In this document: positions 44,586 through 53,248 of the stretch, piece after piece | Numbering within the stretch: the stretch's first letter is position 1 | Layout: each line of letters begins with the position of its first letter | DNA from: AA29 sp041481445 | GTDB lineage: Bacteria; Acidobacteriota; Vicinamibacteria; Fen-336 | NCBI GenBank assembly: GCA_041481445.1 | Contig: JBGPBV010000023.1 | Location: forward strand, 1-62,107 | Length of the DNA stretch: 62,107 nucleotides | Direction of reading: 5' to 3' | Made by a program: the position numbers and the translations under genes | Notes under the pieces: model-generated | Seen by the model: the letters and a program-made list of their open reading frames with translations, nothing else | The model's database searches: none | What the model was told of the DNA's origin: nothing

Positions 44586-45475
44586 CCAGGGTGCCTCGCC
44601 GGGCCGGGACCGCCGGGGCTTGCGTGATGGCGGCCCTCGTGCTCGCGGGGAGCGTTCCGGCGGTGCGCGCCCAGCCCGATCCGGAGCGCGCACGCACGGC
44701 GAAGGCGCTCTTCTTCGACCGCAAGTACGCGGAGGCCCGCCAGGCCTGGGAGGCCGTCCGCGCCGCCTCCACGGGGGCGGAGGCGGAGGCCGCCGGCTAC
44801 TGGGTCGCGCGCTGCAGCGAGAACCTCGGCGAGAACGAGCGCGCGCTCAAGGAGTACGACGCGTTCCTCGCCGCCTCCCCGCGCGACCGCGCGTTGGCGG
44901 AGGAGGCGCGCACCGGCCGCGTCGGCCTGGCCGCCAAGCTCTATGCGGCCGGCAACAAGGCGCACGTCCAGGTCCTGCGCCAGGCCCTCTCCGATCCGAG
45001 CAAGACCGTCCGCTACTACGCGGCGCTGCAGATGGCGGACCTGGGTCCGGACATGGCGCGCCTGGCCGTGCCCGTGCTGCGCCAGATCATCGACGCGGAG
45101 AAGGACCCCGACCTGGTGGACCGCACCAAGATCAAGCTGCTGCGGCTGGACCCCTCGGCGCTCGAGGCCCCGAAGGCGGCGCCGGCCCCGCCCCGCGCGG
45201 CCGCTCCGCCGGCCGCCCCCGGTCACGAGGCGCGCTGGGTCCACGTCCGCGTCACCGAGAAGGGCGGAGCGCGGCCGAAGGTCTCCATCAACGTGCCCCT
45301 GGCGCTGGCGGAGATGGTGTTCAAGAGCCTTCCCGACGAGCTCAAGGACGACCTCCGGCACAAGGGCTACGACGCGGAATCGTTCTGGGCGCAGCTCCGC
45401 AAGATGGGCCCGTCCCAGATCATCTCGATCGAGGGCGACGAGGGCGAGCGCATCGAGATCTGGACCGAGGAGTGA
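44582..45475 (+). CDS. Secreted TPR/HEAT-like protein with shared C-terminal module
   Basis: 297 residues; ATGA overlap with the anti-sigma gene. Signal peptide ends about residue 31 (VRAQ). The middle has a TPR-like helix pair (about 35-100, AKALFFDRKYAEARQAWEAV) and a HEAT-like stretch (about 120-195, VLRQALSDPSKTVRYYAALQMADLG). After a Pro/Ala linker, the last 80 residues (about 218-297) are WVHVRVTEKGG, KVSINVPLALAEMVFKSL, AQLRKMGPSQIISIEGDEG and ending IEIWTEE. That module also ends the first and fifth products of the operon. Possibly a periplasmic scaffold or sensor linked to sigma-factor release. No enzyme motif seen. Confidence 0.8.
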   Translation: MTRVPRRAGTAGACVMAALVLAGSVPAVRAQPDPERARTAKALFFDRKYAEARQAWEAVRAASTGAEAEAAGYWVARCSENLGENERALKEYDAFLAASPRDRALAEEARTGRVGLAAKLYAAGNKAHVQVLRQALSDPSKTVRYYAALQMADLGPDMARLAVPVLRQIIDAEKDPDLVDRTKIKLLRLDPSALEAPKAAPAPPRAAAPPAAPGHEARWVHVRVTEKGGARPKVSINVPLALAEMVFKSLPDELKDDLRHKGYDAESFWAQLRKMGPSQIISIEGDEGERIEIWTEE

Positions 45476-45486
45476 GAGGAGGAGCG

Positions 45487-45978
45487 ATGAGGAAGACGAC
45501 GGCCTTCGCGGCCGCCCTGGGTCTGTCGCTGCTCGCGGGATCCGCGGGCGCGAGCGCCGGTGCGGGCGCGGAGGACGACCTGGCGGTGGTCAAGAGGGCG
45601 GTGGCGAGCCCGGTGCCCGCCGCGAGCCGGGCGCCGAAGACGGAGCCTTCGGTGGTCGCGCAGGCGGAGGCAGTGCCGCCGCCCGCGCGGTCCGCTCCGG
45701 AGGCGCGGCCGGCGCCGCGCCCGGGGCGCGAGCCGCAATGGTTCAAGGTGCGGGTCGTGGACAAGGCGAGCGGCCGCCGCAAGGTGACGATCAACCTGCC
45801 CCTGTCCCTCGTGCGGGCCCTGGGCGACGAGACCGTCGACATCGGCTGCCACCACGCGGGGGAGCGCGAGCGGTGCCACGACATCCGGCTCTCGGAGGTG
45901 CTGCGCAGCCTGGAGGCGGGGCAGGAGCTCGTGGAGATCGAAGACGACGAAGCGACGGTGAAGGTCTGGGTGGAATGA
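45487..45978 (+). CDS. Small secreted protein with shared C-terminal module
   Basis: 163 residues from ATG 45487, behind a strong GAGAGGAGGAGCG site. Signal peptide (about 1-26), then a 55-residue Ala/Pro/Arg linker. The module at about 84-163 contains WFKVRVVDKASGRRKVTINLP, then CHHAGERERCHDIRLSEVLRSL and a late IEDDEATVKVWVE. A pair of cysteines each followed by histidine (GCHH, RCHD) is special to this copy and might bind a metal. These are CHH and CHD, not CxxCH, so it is not a cytochrome. It is the last gene of the ECF operon; 183 bases with no recognised feature follow before the tyrosine-rich gene. Confidence 0.75.
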   Translation: MRKTTAFAAALGLSLLAGSAGASAGAGAEDDLAVVKRAVASPVPAASRAPKTEPSVVAQAEAVPPPARSAPEARPAPRPGREPQWFKVRVVDKASGRRKVTINLPLSLVRALGDETVDIGCHHAGERERCHDIRLSEVLRSLEAGQELVEIEDDEATVKVWVE

Positions 45979-46161
45979 CCGTCCTGGATTCCCCTCGGTG
46001 ATGGTGAGACACTGGACTGGCCCGGTGACACCGCCGTCCGTCCGTGCGGTCGCCGCCGTGCCGCTTCGGTCCGTAACCTGCTGGACCGGCAACGTTGGCC
46101 CCTTGGAATGCGGATTGCTTCCGGGGCGGGCGGAGCGAAACGCCATGCAGGAGGTGTCCCC

Positions 46162-46647
46162 ATGAGGCTGCGGGTGCTCGCCAGCGCGGCGGCGTTGAGC
46201 CTGGGCGTGCTGGCGCTGGCGCCGGTCGCGGCGCTGGCGCAAGGCCATTCCGGGCGCGACGGCCAAGGCGGGCGGGGCTACGGTTCGTACGGCGGGTCGC
46301 ACGGCTACCATTCGCGCGGCTCGTCGCACGGCTACAGTTCGTACGCCGTCCAACGCGGGTCCTACTATCGGTACTCTTCGCCGTACCGATACGGCTACCG
46401 GTACTCGACGCCCTACAGGTACGGCTCGTATGGGTATCGGTACCGCTCGTACCCGTACTACTACAACAGCGCCTACTACTACGGCGGGTACTACGACCCG
46501 TACTACGCCGACTACGGCTACGGCGGCGGCTATTCCCCGTACCACGGGCCACGCGTCTTCGTGCCCACCTACCGGTACCGGGGGTACGCGCCGATGTTCG
46601 GCATCCAGGTCGGCGGGCCGCATTTCGGAGTCTGGGTCGGCTTCTGA
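46162..46647 (+). CDS. Tyrosine-rich secreted low-complexity protein
   Basis: 161 residues from ATG 46162, preceded by GGAGG. A clear signal peptide ends near residue 26 (AALAQ). The mature chain holds about 35 tyrosines with Gly, Ser and Arg, in runs such as YRYGYRYSTPYRYG and PYYYNSAYYYGGYYDPYY, and ends in a short hydrophobic segment (MFGIQVGGPHFGVWVGF). It has no cysteine. Tyr/Gly-rich secreted proteins are known as envelope-associated or matrix-like proteins in several phyla, but I cannot assign a function. It has no evident promoter, and its gene ends 15 bases before a strong hairpin that can act on both strands. Confidence 0.8.
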   Translation: MRLRVLASAAALSLGVLALAPVAALAQGHSGRDGQGGRGYGSYGGSHGYHSRGSSHGYSSYAVQRGSYYRYSSPYRYGYRYSTPYRYGSYGYRYRSYPYYYNSAYYYGGYYDPYYADYGYGGGYSPYHGPRVFVPTYRYRGYAPMFGIQVGGPHFGVWVGF

Positions 46648-46662
46648 CGACGTCGTCGTGAG

Positions 46663-46703
46663 CTGGGGGATGTCGGGCGCGGTCTCGGCCCCGCATCCCC
46701 CAG
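46663..46703. terminator. Bidirectional hairpin between convergent genes
   Basis: CTGGGGGATG (46663-46672) and CATCCCCCAG (46694-46703) form a perfect 10-base stem, with further pairing of CGGG against CCCCG inside the loop. It sits between the tyrosine-rich gene and the stop of the TMTC-like gene. There is no T-run on either side. Confidence 0.6.
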
Positions 46704-46710
46704 ACGGCTC

Positions 46711-48465
46711 TCAGCGTGACGTCGCCGAGCTCGACTGCATCGCGCGCAGGCCCATCTGCGCGGCGGGCAGATCGGGGCGCAGGACCAGCGCCGCCTGGAA
46801 GGCCTGCCAGGCCCCCGCGGCGTCCCCGCGACAATAGAAGAGACGTTCCCCTTCCAGGGCGCGCCGCCCCGCGGGATCGGCCTCGCGCGCGATCGCCTCC
46901 GCGTAGGCCTCCTCCGCCTTTGGCGCGCGCTGCATGTTGACGTAGAGACGGGCCAGGTTCGCGTAGGCGGCCGCGTCGCCCGACCGGGTCGCCGCCGCCA
47001 TCGACTTCTCGGCCTCCGCGTAGCGGCCGAGCGAAGCCAGGGCCAGGCCGCGGTTGGTGTCGAACGCCGACGGCACGGGTGCGAGCTTCGCCCCGCGGTC
47101 ACACAGCACGATCGCCTCCTCGAAGCGGTGTTGCCAGAGCCGCACCTGCGAGAGGTTGAGGAGCACCTTCCAGTCGTTCGGTCCGGACCGGAACTCCGCC
47201 TCCCAGAGGGCCTGCCGGCCGTGCCAGTCGCGGTTGCGGTCGAGGGTGACGGCGGCCAGGCAGGCGGCCAGCGCGAGCGTCGCGCCCATCACCGGAGGCG
47301 CGCCGACCCTGCGGATCAACACGGCCAGTCCCAGAGCGAGCGGGACGGCGAGCCCGGCGGACGGGAGATAGACGAAGCGCTCGGCGAGCAGGGCGGGGTC
47401 GGCCAGCAGCTTCGTCGAAGGCAGGAGGGCGACGTAGAAGAAACCGATCCCGAACGCGAGCGCAGGGACCCGCCGCCAGCATGCCAGAGCGACGGCGGCG
47501 AGCGTCACGTGGAGCGCGATCGCCCCGGTCAGGCCATGGAGGACGTAGTCCTCGTGGGAAGCCCGCAGTGGCCAGGGCCAGACCATCATCCGCCAGTAGT
47601 CCCGTACCGTCGCCGCCACCAGGCTGAGCCGGTGCCACGGCGCATGCGCGCCGCCGATGCCCTCGCGCCCGATCGAGCGGAGGACCCCGCCCCCCGGCTC
47701 TCCGATCACCGCTTGCCGCATCGCCAGATAGAGGACCAGCGGCAGGACGAGCGCGGCCAGCGGCACCAGCCAGGCCCGGGCGCGCGTGACCCCGTCCGGC
47801 CGCAGCGCCCTCGGCCTCATCAGGATCAGGGCGAAGACGACGATGACGGGCAGCGACACCGCGCTCTCGCGGCTGAGCAGGGCGAGGAGGAAGATCCCGG
47901 CCACTCCCGCCCAGGCCTTCACGTGGTCGCGCTCCACCCAGCGCCACAGCCAGGCGAGGGCGCCGACCACGCCCAGACAGGCCAGGACCTCCGATCGGTT
48001 GAAGGCGACGTCGACCGCTTCCGTGTGGATGGGATGCACGCCGAACACGAGGGCGGCCAGCGCGGCCCCCGGCCCTCCCGCCCCCAGCGCGCACAGCAGC
48101 CAGAACAGCATGACGGTCGTGGCGACGTGCAGGGCGATGCTCGTGACGTGATACCCGCGGGGGCTGCCGCCGTAGAGGCTCCGGTCGACGGCCAGCGTCG
48201 CCATGGCCACCGGGCGGTAGAGCCGGCGCTGGCCGGACACGCCCTCGCGCGCCGTCTCGCCGAAGAGGCGGGGGATCTGGCCCACGCCGCCGAGGGCCGG
48301 GTTCTGCGCGATGACCGTGTTGTCGTCGTACACGAGCGCGTCGGGCGCCGCGTTGACGTATGCGAGCGCGGTCAGGAGGGCCACGCCCACGGCGAGCCAC
48401 CTCCGGTCCTCGAGCCACGGCCCCGGGGCGGGTCGCGCCTCAGAAGCGCGCTTGCGTGCGCTCAT
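46711..48465 (-). CDS. TMTC-like polytopic GT-C protein with C-terminal TPRs
   Basis: 584 residues. About 10-11 transmembrane helices come first. The first loop contains YDDNTVIAQNP, with the acidic pair typical of GT-C enzymes, and the N-terminal half resembles the O-mannosyltransferase TMTC group (DUF1736 region near LLSRESAVSLPVIVVF). The C-terminal 170 residues form TPR units (WKVLLNLSQVRLWQHRFEEAIVLC, AYANLARLYVNMQRAPKAEEAYAEAI). Such proteins use lipid-linked sugars on the outer face of the inner membrane to modify proteins or glycans. It overlaps the upstream GT39-like gene by 26 bases. The donor and acceptor are unknown. Confidence 0.88.
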   Translation of the reverse strand: MSARKRASEARPAPGPWLEDRRWLAVGVALLTALAYVNAAPDALVYDDNTVIAQNPALGGVGQIPRLFGETAREGVSGQRRLYRPVAMATLAVDRSLYGGSPRGYHVTSIALHVATTVMLFWLLCALGAGGPGAALAALVFGVHPIHTEAVDVAFNRSEVLACLGVVGALAWLWRWVERDHVKAWAGVAGIFLLALLSRESAVSLPVIVVFALILMRPRALRPDGVTRARAWLVPLAALVLPLVLYLAMRQAVIGEPGGGVLRSIGREGIGGAHAPWHRLSLVAATVRDYWRMMVWPWPLRASHEDYVLHGLTGAIALHVTLAAVALACWRRVPALAFGIGFFYVALLPSTKLLADPALLAERFVYLPSAGLAVPLALGLAVLIRRVGAPPVMGATLALAACLAAVTLDRNRDWHGRQALWEAEFRSGPNDWKVLLNLSQVRLWQHRFEEAIVLCDRGAKLAPVPSAFDTNRGLALASLGRYAEAEKSMAAATRSGDAAAYANLARLYVNMQRAPKAEEAYAEAIAREADPAGRRALEGERLFYCRGDAAGAWQAFQAALVLRPDLPAAQMGLRAMQSSSATSR

Positions 48466-49930
48466 AGATGTTCATCTCGGCCCCGCCCACGGTGGCGGGC
48501 AGGACCTGGACGCGCCGATAGGACGATTGGATGTGCGCGTGCAGCGCGGGCGCTTCCGCGGCCAGGAAGCGCTCGAGGGTGGTGACGAGCAGCAGTCGCC
48601 GGCCCATCCGCTCCTGGCTCTCGAGGTCGGCGAGGGCCTGCACGTCCTGGAACCCCGCGTGGTAGTACCGGCACAGGCCGCGCGCGGCGTAGTGCACGGC
48701 GATCTTCCCGTCGCCCTCGCGGGCCCGGCTCGCCACGCCGGCCATCGCCCCCAGGAAGTCCTGCTTGGGCACGCGGTAGTAGGTGGCGAGGGGCAGTGCC
48801 GCCGCCAGCACCGACGTCGCGATCAGCGCGTCCGCGGCCCATCGCGACGGGACGGGCGGCCAGGCCCGCGTGACGCGGTCGGCCACCGTCACCAGCCCCG
48901 CGCCCAGAGCGAGGACGAGCGGGGGGAGCGCGAGCGCGAAGTAGCGCGGGCTCAGGGGCACGTCGGCGGCCAGGAGCGCGGCGAGCTCCAGGCCGACGGG
49001 CGCGACGAGCACGGCCAGGCTCAGCGCGTCCCGGCGGGCCCAGGCCGCCGCCCCGATCGCCGACACCAGCGCCACCGCCGCCAGGGCCCCGGCTCCGCCG
49101 AAGCCCCGGGCCAGTCCTTCCACGGCATCGGCGGCGACGCCCAGTCGCGCGAGCCGTCCCGTGCGCGCGGCGGACGGATCGGACGCGGCCGCCGGCGCGT
49201 CGGCGGGCACCTGGGCCTGGTGGACGGCGAAGCGGAGAAGGGGCCGTGCAAACGGCGCGTACAGCACCGCGATGAGCACGGTCGCCATCGCCACCGAGGC
49301 CGCATACGGGCGCAGGTCCAGCCCGGACGTCCGCCGCCGGATGGCGCCGACGCCCACCCCGGCGCCGAGGAGGAGGGCATGCCCGGCGACGACGAACAGG
49401 CCGAGCACGACCGCATAGGCAGCGAGGGCCCCGCTCAGGGCGTAGCCGAGCCGGACGCCTCGTCCCGCTCCCGCCGACCGGAGCCGGAGGATCGCCCAGG
49501 AGGCGAGGAGCGCGAAGAACAGGAGCGTCGTGTAGCCGCGCGCGTTCTGGGAATAGAAGACGTCGTGGTACGAGACGGCGAGCAGCGCGCCGGCGGCGAG
49601 GGCCACGCGGTGTCCGAGAGCGGCGTCGGCGAACGCGTACAGCGCCCCCACGCCGGCGACCCCGAACAGGGCCGCGGGCAGGCGCACCACGAGCGCGCTC
49701 TCACCGAGCCCGCGCACGAGCCCGTGGGCGCAGAGGTCGTAGAGGACGTGGCTCGTGCTCGCCGGCCAGCGCGTGACGATCTCCGCCGCCGGCCGGCGGA
49801 TGCTCTCGAGCACGGCGTCGATCTCGTCGAGCCAGAGCTGGCTCCCGAGACGATGCAGGCGCAGCACCGTGGACAGCAGGAGGAGCCCGGACACACCGAA
49901 CCATCGGCCGCGCGCGCCGTCCGTGGCCAT
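48440..49930 (-). CDS. GT39/ArnT-like polytopic glycosyltransferase
   Basis: 496 residues, about 11 transmembrane helices. The first periplasmic loop has LWLDEIDAV, the Asp-Glu pair used by PMT/ArnT-type GT-C enzymes (PF13231), and later VSYHDVFYSQNARGYTTLLFF is typical of the family. It should transfer a sugar from a polyprenyl phosphate donor to lipid, glycan or protein outside the inner membrane. A -10-like GATAAT lies 8 bases before its ATG, so the mRNA may be leaderless. It is divergent from the polysaccharide operon at 50129 and is followed by the TMTC-like gene with a 26-base overlap. Confidence 0.9.
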   Translation of the reverse strand: MATDGARGRWFGVSGLLLLSTVLRLHRLGSQLWLDEIDAVLESIRRPAAEIVTRWPASTSHVLYDLCAHGLVRGLGESALVVRLPAALFGVAGVGALYAFADAALGHRVALAAGALLAVSYHDVFYSQNARGYTTLLFFALLASWAILRLRSAGAGRGVRLGYALSGALAAYAVVLGLFVVAGHALLLGAGVGVGAIRRRTSGLDLRPYAASVAMATVLIAVLYAPFARPLLRFAVHQAQVPADAPAAASDPSAARTGRLARLGVAADAVEGLARGFGGAGALAAVALVSAIGAAAWARRDALSLAVLVAPVGLELAALLAADVPLSPRYFALALPPLVLALGAGLVTVADRVTRAWPPVPSRWAADALIATSVLAAALPLATYYRVPKQDFLGAMAGVASRAREGDGKIAVHYAARGLCRYYHAGFQDVQALADLESQERMGRRLLLVTTLERFLAAEAPALHAHIQSSYRRVQVLPATVGGAEMNIYERTQARF

Positions 49931-49938
49931 CCGTACCG

Positions 49939-49944
49939 ATTATC
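49939..49944 (-). promoter_or_regulatory. -10 element of a leaderless GT39-like transcript
   Basis: Minus strand GATAAT (5/6) ends 8 bases before the ATG at 49930, so transcription would start at or within 2 bases of the start codon. A -35 hexamer is not clear. Confidence 0.4.
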
Positions 49945-49982
49945 CGCAGCGGGGTGCACAGGGTGGTCCGCATCGAAAATCG

Positions 49983-50012
49983 TTGACACCAACCGGAGCC
50001 GGAGCGTAACCT
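49983..50012 (+). promoter_or_regulatory. Promoter of the surface-polysaccharide operon
   Basis: Perfect TTGACA (49983-49988), an 18-base spacer and TAACCT (50007-50012, 3/6 with the key T-A and final T kept). The -35 is part of a TTGACACC octamer shared with 7274 and 14116. The leader is about 110 bases. Confidence 0.45.
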
Positions 50013-50128
50013 GTCGTCGTTGATCCAACCGCAGTCCGACGCCCGTCGCTGCGCCGCATCCGCCTCCTTCGGCCCTTCCTTCTTCGCTGACGCCGCCGCG
50101 CCGTCCCCGGTTCCGTCCGCGGTCGGGA

Positions 50129-51880
50129 GTGTCTGACCGATCGTTCGTAGTCGTCGGCGGCGGGCCCGCCGGCCTCACTGCCGCGCTCCAGCTCACCCGC
50201 TTCGGCGTCCCCGTCACCGTGGTCGAGCGGACGCAGGCGGTCGGCGGCATCGCGCGCACCGAGGAGTACAAGGGCTTCCACTTCGACATGGGCGGGCACC
50301 GCTTCTTCACGAAGCGCGCCGACGTCCACCGGCTGTGGGAGGAGCTGCTGCCGGGCGACTTCCTGCGCCGGCCGCGGCTGTCGCGGATCTACTACCGCGG
50401 CCGCTTCTTCCACTACCCGCTCAAGCCGGTCGAAGCCCTCCTGAGGCTGGGCCCGCTCGAGGCGCTGCGCATCGTGCTCAGCTACCTCCGCTGGCAGGCC
50501 TTCCCGCATCGGCGGGAGGAGACCTTCGAGCAGTGGGTGACCAACCGCTTCGGCCGGCGGCTCTTCGAGACCTTCTTCAAGGCCTACACCGAGAAGGTCT
50601 GGGGGCTGTCCTGCTCCGAGCTGCGCGCGGAGTGGGCGGCGCAGCGGATCAAGAACCTCTCCCTCCGGTCGATCCTGGTGAGCTTCCTGGTCCCGCCCCG
50701 CCAGACGATCACCAGCCTCATCGAGGAGTTCCACTACCCGCGCCGCGGCCCGGGGATGATGTGGCGCGCCGCCGCCCGCGACGTGGAGGCGCGCGGGGGC
50801 GTCGTGCGCCTCGACAGCGACGTGACCCGCATCGTCCGCGAGGGGACGCGCATCGTGCGCCTGGAGGTGCGGCGCGGCGGCGGCCTGGAGACGATCGAAG
50901 GCACCGACTTCATCACGAGCATGCCGGTGACGCAGTTCGTGCGGCGGCTCGATCCGCCGCCGCCGCCGGAGGTGCTGGAGGCGGCGCGCCGCCTGCGCTA
51001 CCGCGACCTGCTCACGGTGTGCCTCATCGTGAACCGGCCCCACCTGTTCCCCGACAACTGGATCTACGTCCACGACGAGGGGGTGAAGGTCGCGCGCATC
51101 CAGAACTTCAAGAACTGGAGCCCGGAGATGGTGCCCGATCCGAGCCGCACCAGCCTGGGCCTCGAGTACTTCTGCGACGAGGGAGACGCGTTCTGGACCC
51201 TGCCCGACGCCGTGCTCGTCCAGCGCGGCCGGGAGGAGCTGGAGAAGATCGGGCTGGCGCAGGCGGCGGACGTGGAGGACGGGTGCGTCTTCCGCGTCCC
51301 CAACGCCTACCCGGTGTACGACTCGGTGTACGCCGGCCACCTGGGCGTCCTGCGCGGGTTCATGGACGGCCTGGAGAACTGCCGCACGGTGGGGCGCAAC
51401 GGGCTCCACCGCTACAACAACCAGGACCACTCGATGCTCACCGCGATGTCCGCGGTCGGCAACATGCTCTTCGACGAGAGCCACGACCTGTGGAGCGTCA
51501 ACACGGACGCCGAGTACCACGAGGAGGTGCGCACCGGCCCGGAGACGGCGGCGGTGACGGAGCTGCTCGAGCGCTTCGACCCGGTGGCGATGGGCCTCTC
51601 GTCCGGGGCGATGTCGGGAGCGCTGATCGCCCTGGCCACCCTCGTGCTCGTGATGAAGGGCGGCCCGGTGGTCGGCCCGACCCTCGGCCTGCTCGCCGAG
51701 TACTTCCCCGGTTACCGCGTGAGCGGCGCGGGCAGCCTCGTCGGGCTCTTCTACGGCGGGGCCCTCGGATTCCTGGGCGGCTGGGCGTTCGCGCGCATCC
51801 GGAACCTCCAGACCGCCCTCTTCCTCGCCCTGGCCCGGCGGCAGCGCGACCTGCGCGGCCTGGCCCGGCTGCTCGAGTAA
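50129..51880 (+). CDS. UDP-galactopyranose-mutase-like flavoprotein with fused C-terminal membrane module
   Basis: 583 residues from GTG 50129. The FAD-binding opening is VVGGGPAGLTAALQLTRFG with the distal VVERTQAVGGIAR. GFHFDMGGHRFFT and WGLSCSEL belong to the UGM/protoporphyrinogen-oxidase-like amine-oxidase group (NAD_binding_8) often found in polysaccharide loci. The real substrate is unproven; mutase activity needs residues I cannot verify. After about residue 490 a module of about 85 residues with two hydrophobic helices is attached (LSSGAMSGALIALATLVLV, KGGPVVGPTLGLLAEYFPGYRV, GSLVGLFYGGALGF). It is closely similar to the whole next protein. First gene of the rightward polysaccharide operon. 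Confidence 0.88.
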   Translation: MSDRSFVVVGGGPAGLTAALQLTRFGVPVTVVERTQAVGGIARTEEYKGFHFDMGGHRFFTKRADVHRLWEELLPGDFLRRPRLSRIYYRGRFFHYPLKPVEALLRLGPLEALRIVLSYLRWQAFPHRREETFEQWVTNRFGRRLFETFFKAYTEKVWGLSCSELRAEWAAQRIKNLSLRSILVSFLVPPRQTITSLIEEFHYPRRGPGMMWRAAARDVEARGGVVRLDSDVTRIVREGTRIVRLEVRRGGGLETIEGTDFITSMPVTQFVRRLDPPPPPEVLEAARRLRYRDLLTVCLIVNRPHLFPDNWIYVHDEGVKVARIQNFKNWSPEMVPDPSRTSLGLEYFCDEGDAFWTLPDAVLVQRGREELEKIGLAQAADVEDGCVFRVPNAYPVYDSVYAGHLGVLRGFMDGLENCRTVGRNGLHRYNNQDHSMLTAMSAVGNMLFDESHDLWSVNTDAEYHEEVRTGPETAAVTELLERFDPVAMGLSSGAMSGALIALATLVLVMKGGPVVGPTLGLLAEYFPGYRVSGAGSLVGLFYGGALGFLGGWAFARIRNLQTALFLALARRQRDLRGLARLLE

Positions 51881-51891
51881 GCCGCGGGACG

Positions 51892-52215
51892 GTGCGTGAC
51901 CAGCCCGATCCGGAGACCGCCGTCCGCATCCGCGTCCGCCGGCTCAGCGCGCTCGCGTCCGGCCTGGTGGCGGGAGCGCTGGCCGGCGCCGGCCTCTGCC
52001 TGGCCACCCTCTGGCTCGTCGTCAAGGGCGGCCACCCCGTGGGGCCGCACCTCGCGCTGCTCGGGCAGTTCTTCATCGGGTACCGCGTGACGCCGATGGG
52101 CAGCCTGGTCGGCCTCGCCTACGGCTCCGTCACCGGCTTCGCCGTCTTCTTCTGCGGGGCCGCCCTCTACAACTGGATCGCCCAGCGCCGCGAGGCGGGC
52201 GGAGGGCCGGCGTGA
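51892..52215 (+). CDS. Small two-helix membrane protein, paralogue of the preceding C-terminal module
   Basis: 107 residues from GTG 51892. After 20 charged residues it reads ASGLVAGALAGAGLCLATLWLVV-KGGHPVGPHLALLGQFFIGYRV--GSLVGLAYGSVTGF, which aligns along its length with the last 85 residues of the flavoprotein gene just upstream (shared KGG-VGP-L-LL-F-GYRV-GSLVGL-YG-GF). It may be a membrane-anchoring subunit that was also fused to the flavoprotein. It lies 11 bases after that gene and overlaps the next by GTGA. No catalytic residues seen; family unknown to me. Confidence 0.78.
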   Translation: MRDQPDPETAVRIRVRRLSALASGLVAGALAGAGLCLATLWLVVKGGHPVGPHLALLGQFFIGYRVTPMGSLVGLAYGSVTGFAVFFCGAALYNWIAQRREAGGGPA

Positions 52216-53246
52216 CCCCGGCGGTCTCGGTGGTGGTCCCCGTCCGCAACGACGCGGCCCGGCTGGCCGTCTGCCTCGACGCCCTCCGCGCCTCCACCCT
52301 CGCCAGCCGCGAGGTGATCGTGGTGGACGACGCCTCGACGGACGAGAGCGCGCGGGTCGCGGAGCAGATGGGGGCGGAGGTCGTACGCCTGCCCGTCCGC
52401 TCGGGTCCCGCCGCCGCCCGCAACCGCGGCGCCGCCCTCGCCCGCGGCCGCTACCTCGTCTTCGTGGACGCCGACGTGCGCGTGCACGCCGAGACGCTCG
52501 CCCGGGCCGCGGCCGTGCTCGACGAGGATCCCACGATCGACGCCCTCTTCGGCTCCTACGACGCGAGCCCCTCCGCGCCGGGCGCGGTGTCCCAGTACAA
52601 GAACCTGCTCCACCACTACGTCCACCAGACCGGTCGCGCGCAGGCGGGCACGTTCTGGGCGGGCTGCGGGGCCATCCGGCGCGAGGCGTTTTTGGCCGTG
52701 GGCGGCTTCGCCGCCTCCGCCTACCCGCGGCCGAGCATCGAGGACATCGAGCTGGGTGTCCGCCTCACCCGCGCCGGCCGCCGGGTGGCGCTCCGGCCGG
52801 AGATCCAGGCCACCCACCTCAAGGCCTGGACCCTCCGGTCTCTCCTCGTCTCGGACGTGGCCGATCGCGCGATCCCGTGGACGCGCCTCGTCCTCGCGGA
52901 CGGTCACCTGCCGGACGACCTCAACCTGCGCGCCGGACAGCGCGTGAGCGCGCTGCTCGCCTACGTGCTGGCGGGGTCGATGCTGGCCGCGGTGCGCTGG
53001 CCGGCTGCCCTCGCCGTGGCCGCGGCCGCGCTGGCCGGGATCGGCCTCCTCAACCGCGGCCTCTATGCGTTCTTCGCCCGGCGCCGCGGCGCGCGGTTCC
53101 TCCTGCTGGCCGTCCCGATGCACGTCTTCTATTACCTCTACAGCGCCGTCGGGTTCGGCCTCGGGCTCGTGCTGCACCTGGCAAGCCGGGGCCGGCCGCG
53201 CCGGCCCCGCGAGGAGGCGGTGGCTCCGCCCTCTCCGGTCCGCTGA
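52212..53246 (+). CDS. GT2 glycosyltransferase with C-terminal membrane helices
   Basis: 344 residues from GTG 52212 (GTGA overlap). GT-A fold: VSVVVPVRNDAARL, EVIVVDDASTDES, GPAAARNRGAA and the sugar-nucleotide metal site VFVDADVRV (DxD). EDIELGVRLTRAG is the catalytic base region. Three hydrophobic segments follow (about 245-265, 268-285, 300-330), so the enzyme is membrane-bound and faces the cytoplasm. It likely adds a sugar to a polyprenyl-linked glycan; donor and acceptor unknown. Confidence 0.93.
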   Translation: MTPAVSVVVPVRNDAARLAVCLDALRASTLASREVIVVDDASTDESARVAEQMGAEVVRLPVRSGPAAARNRGAALARGRYLVFVDADVRVHAETLARAAAVLDEDPTIDALFGSYDASPSAPGAVSQYKNLLHHYVHQTGRAQAGTFWAGCGAIRREAFLAVGGFAASAYPRPSIEDIELGVRLTRAGRRVALRPEIQATHLKAWTLRSLLVSDVADRAIPWTRLVLADGHLPDDLNLRAGQRVSALLAYVLAGSMLAAVRWPAALAVAAAALAGIGLLNRGLYAFFARRRGARFLLLAVPMHVFYYLYSAVGFGLGLVLHLASRGRPRRPREEAVAPPSPVR

Positions 53247-53248
53247 GC

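Noticed and set aside
45487..45978. Heme protein because of two Cys-His pairs
   Set aside because: The sequences are GCHH and RCHD without the CxxCH spacing, so covalent heme attachment is not expected.
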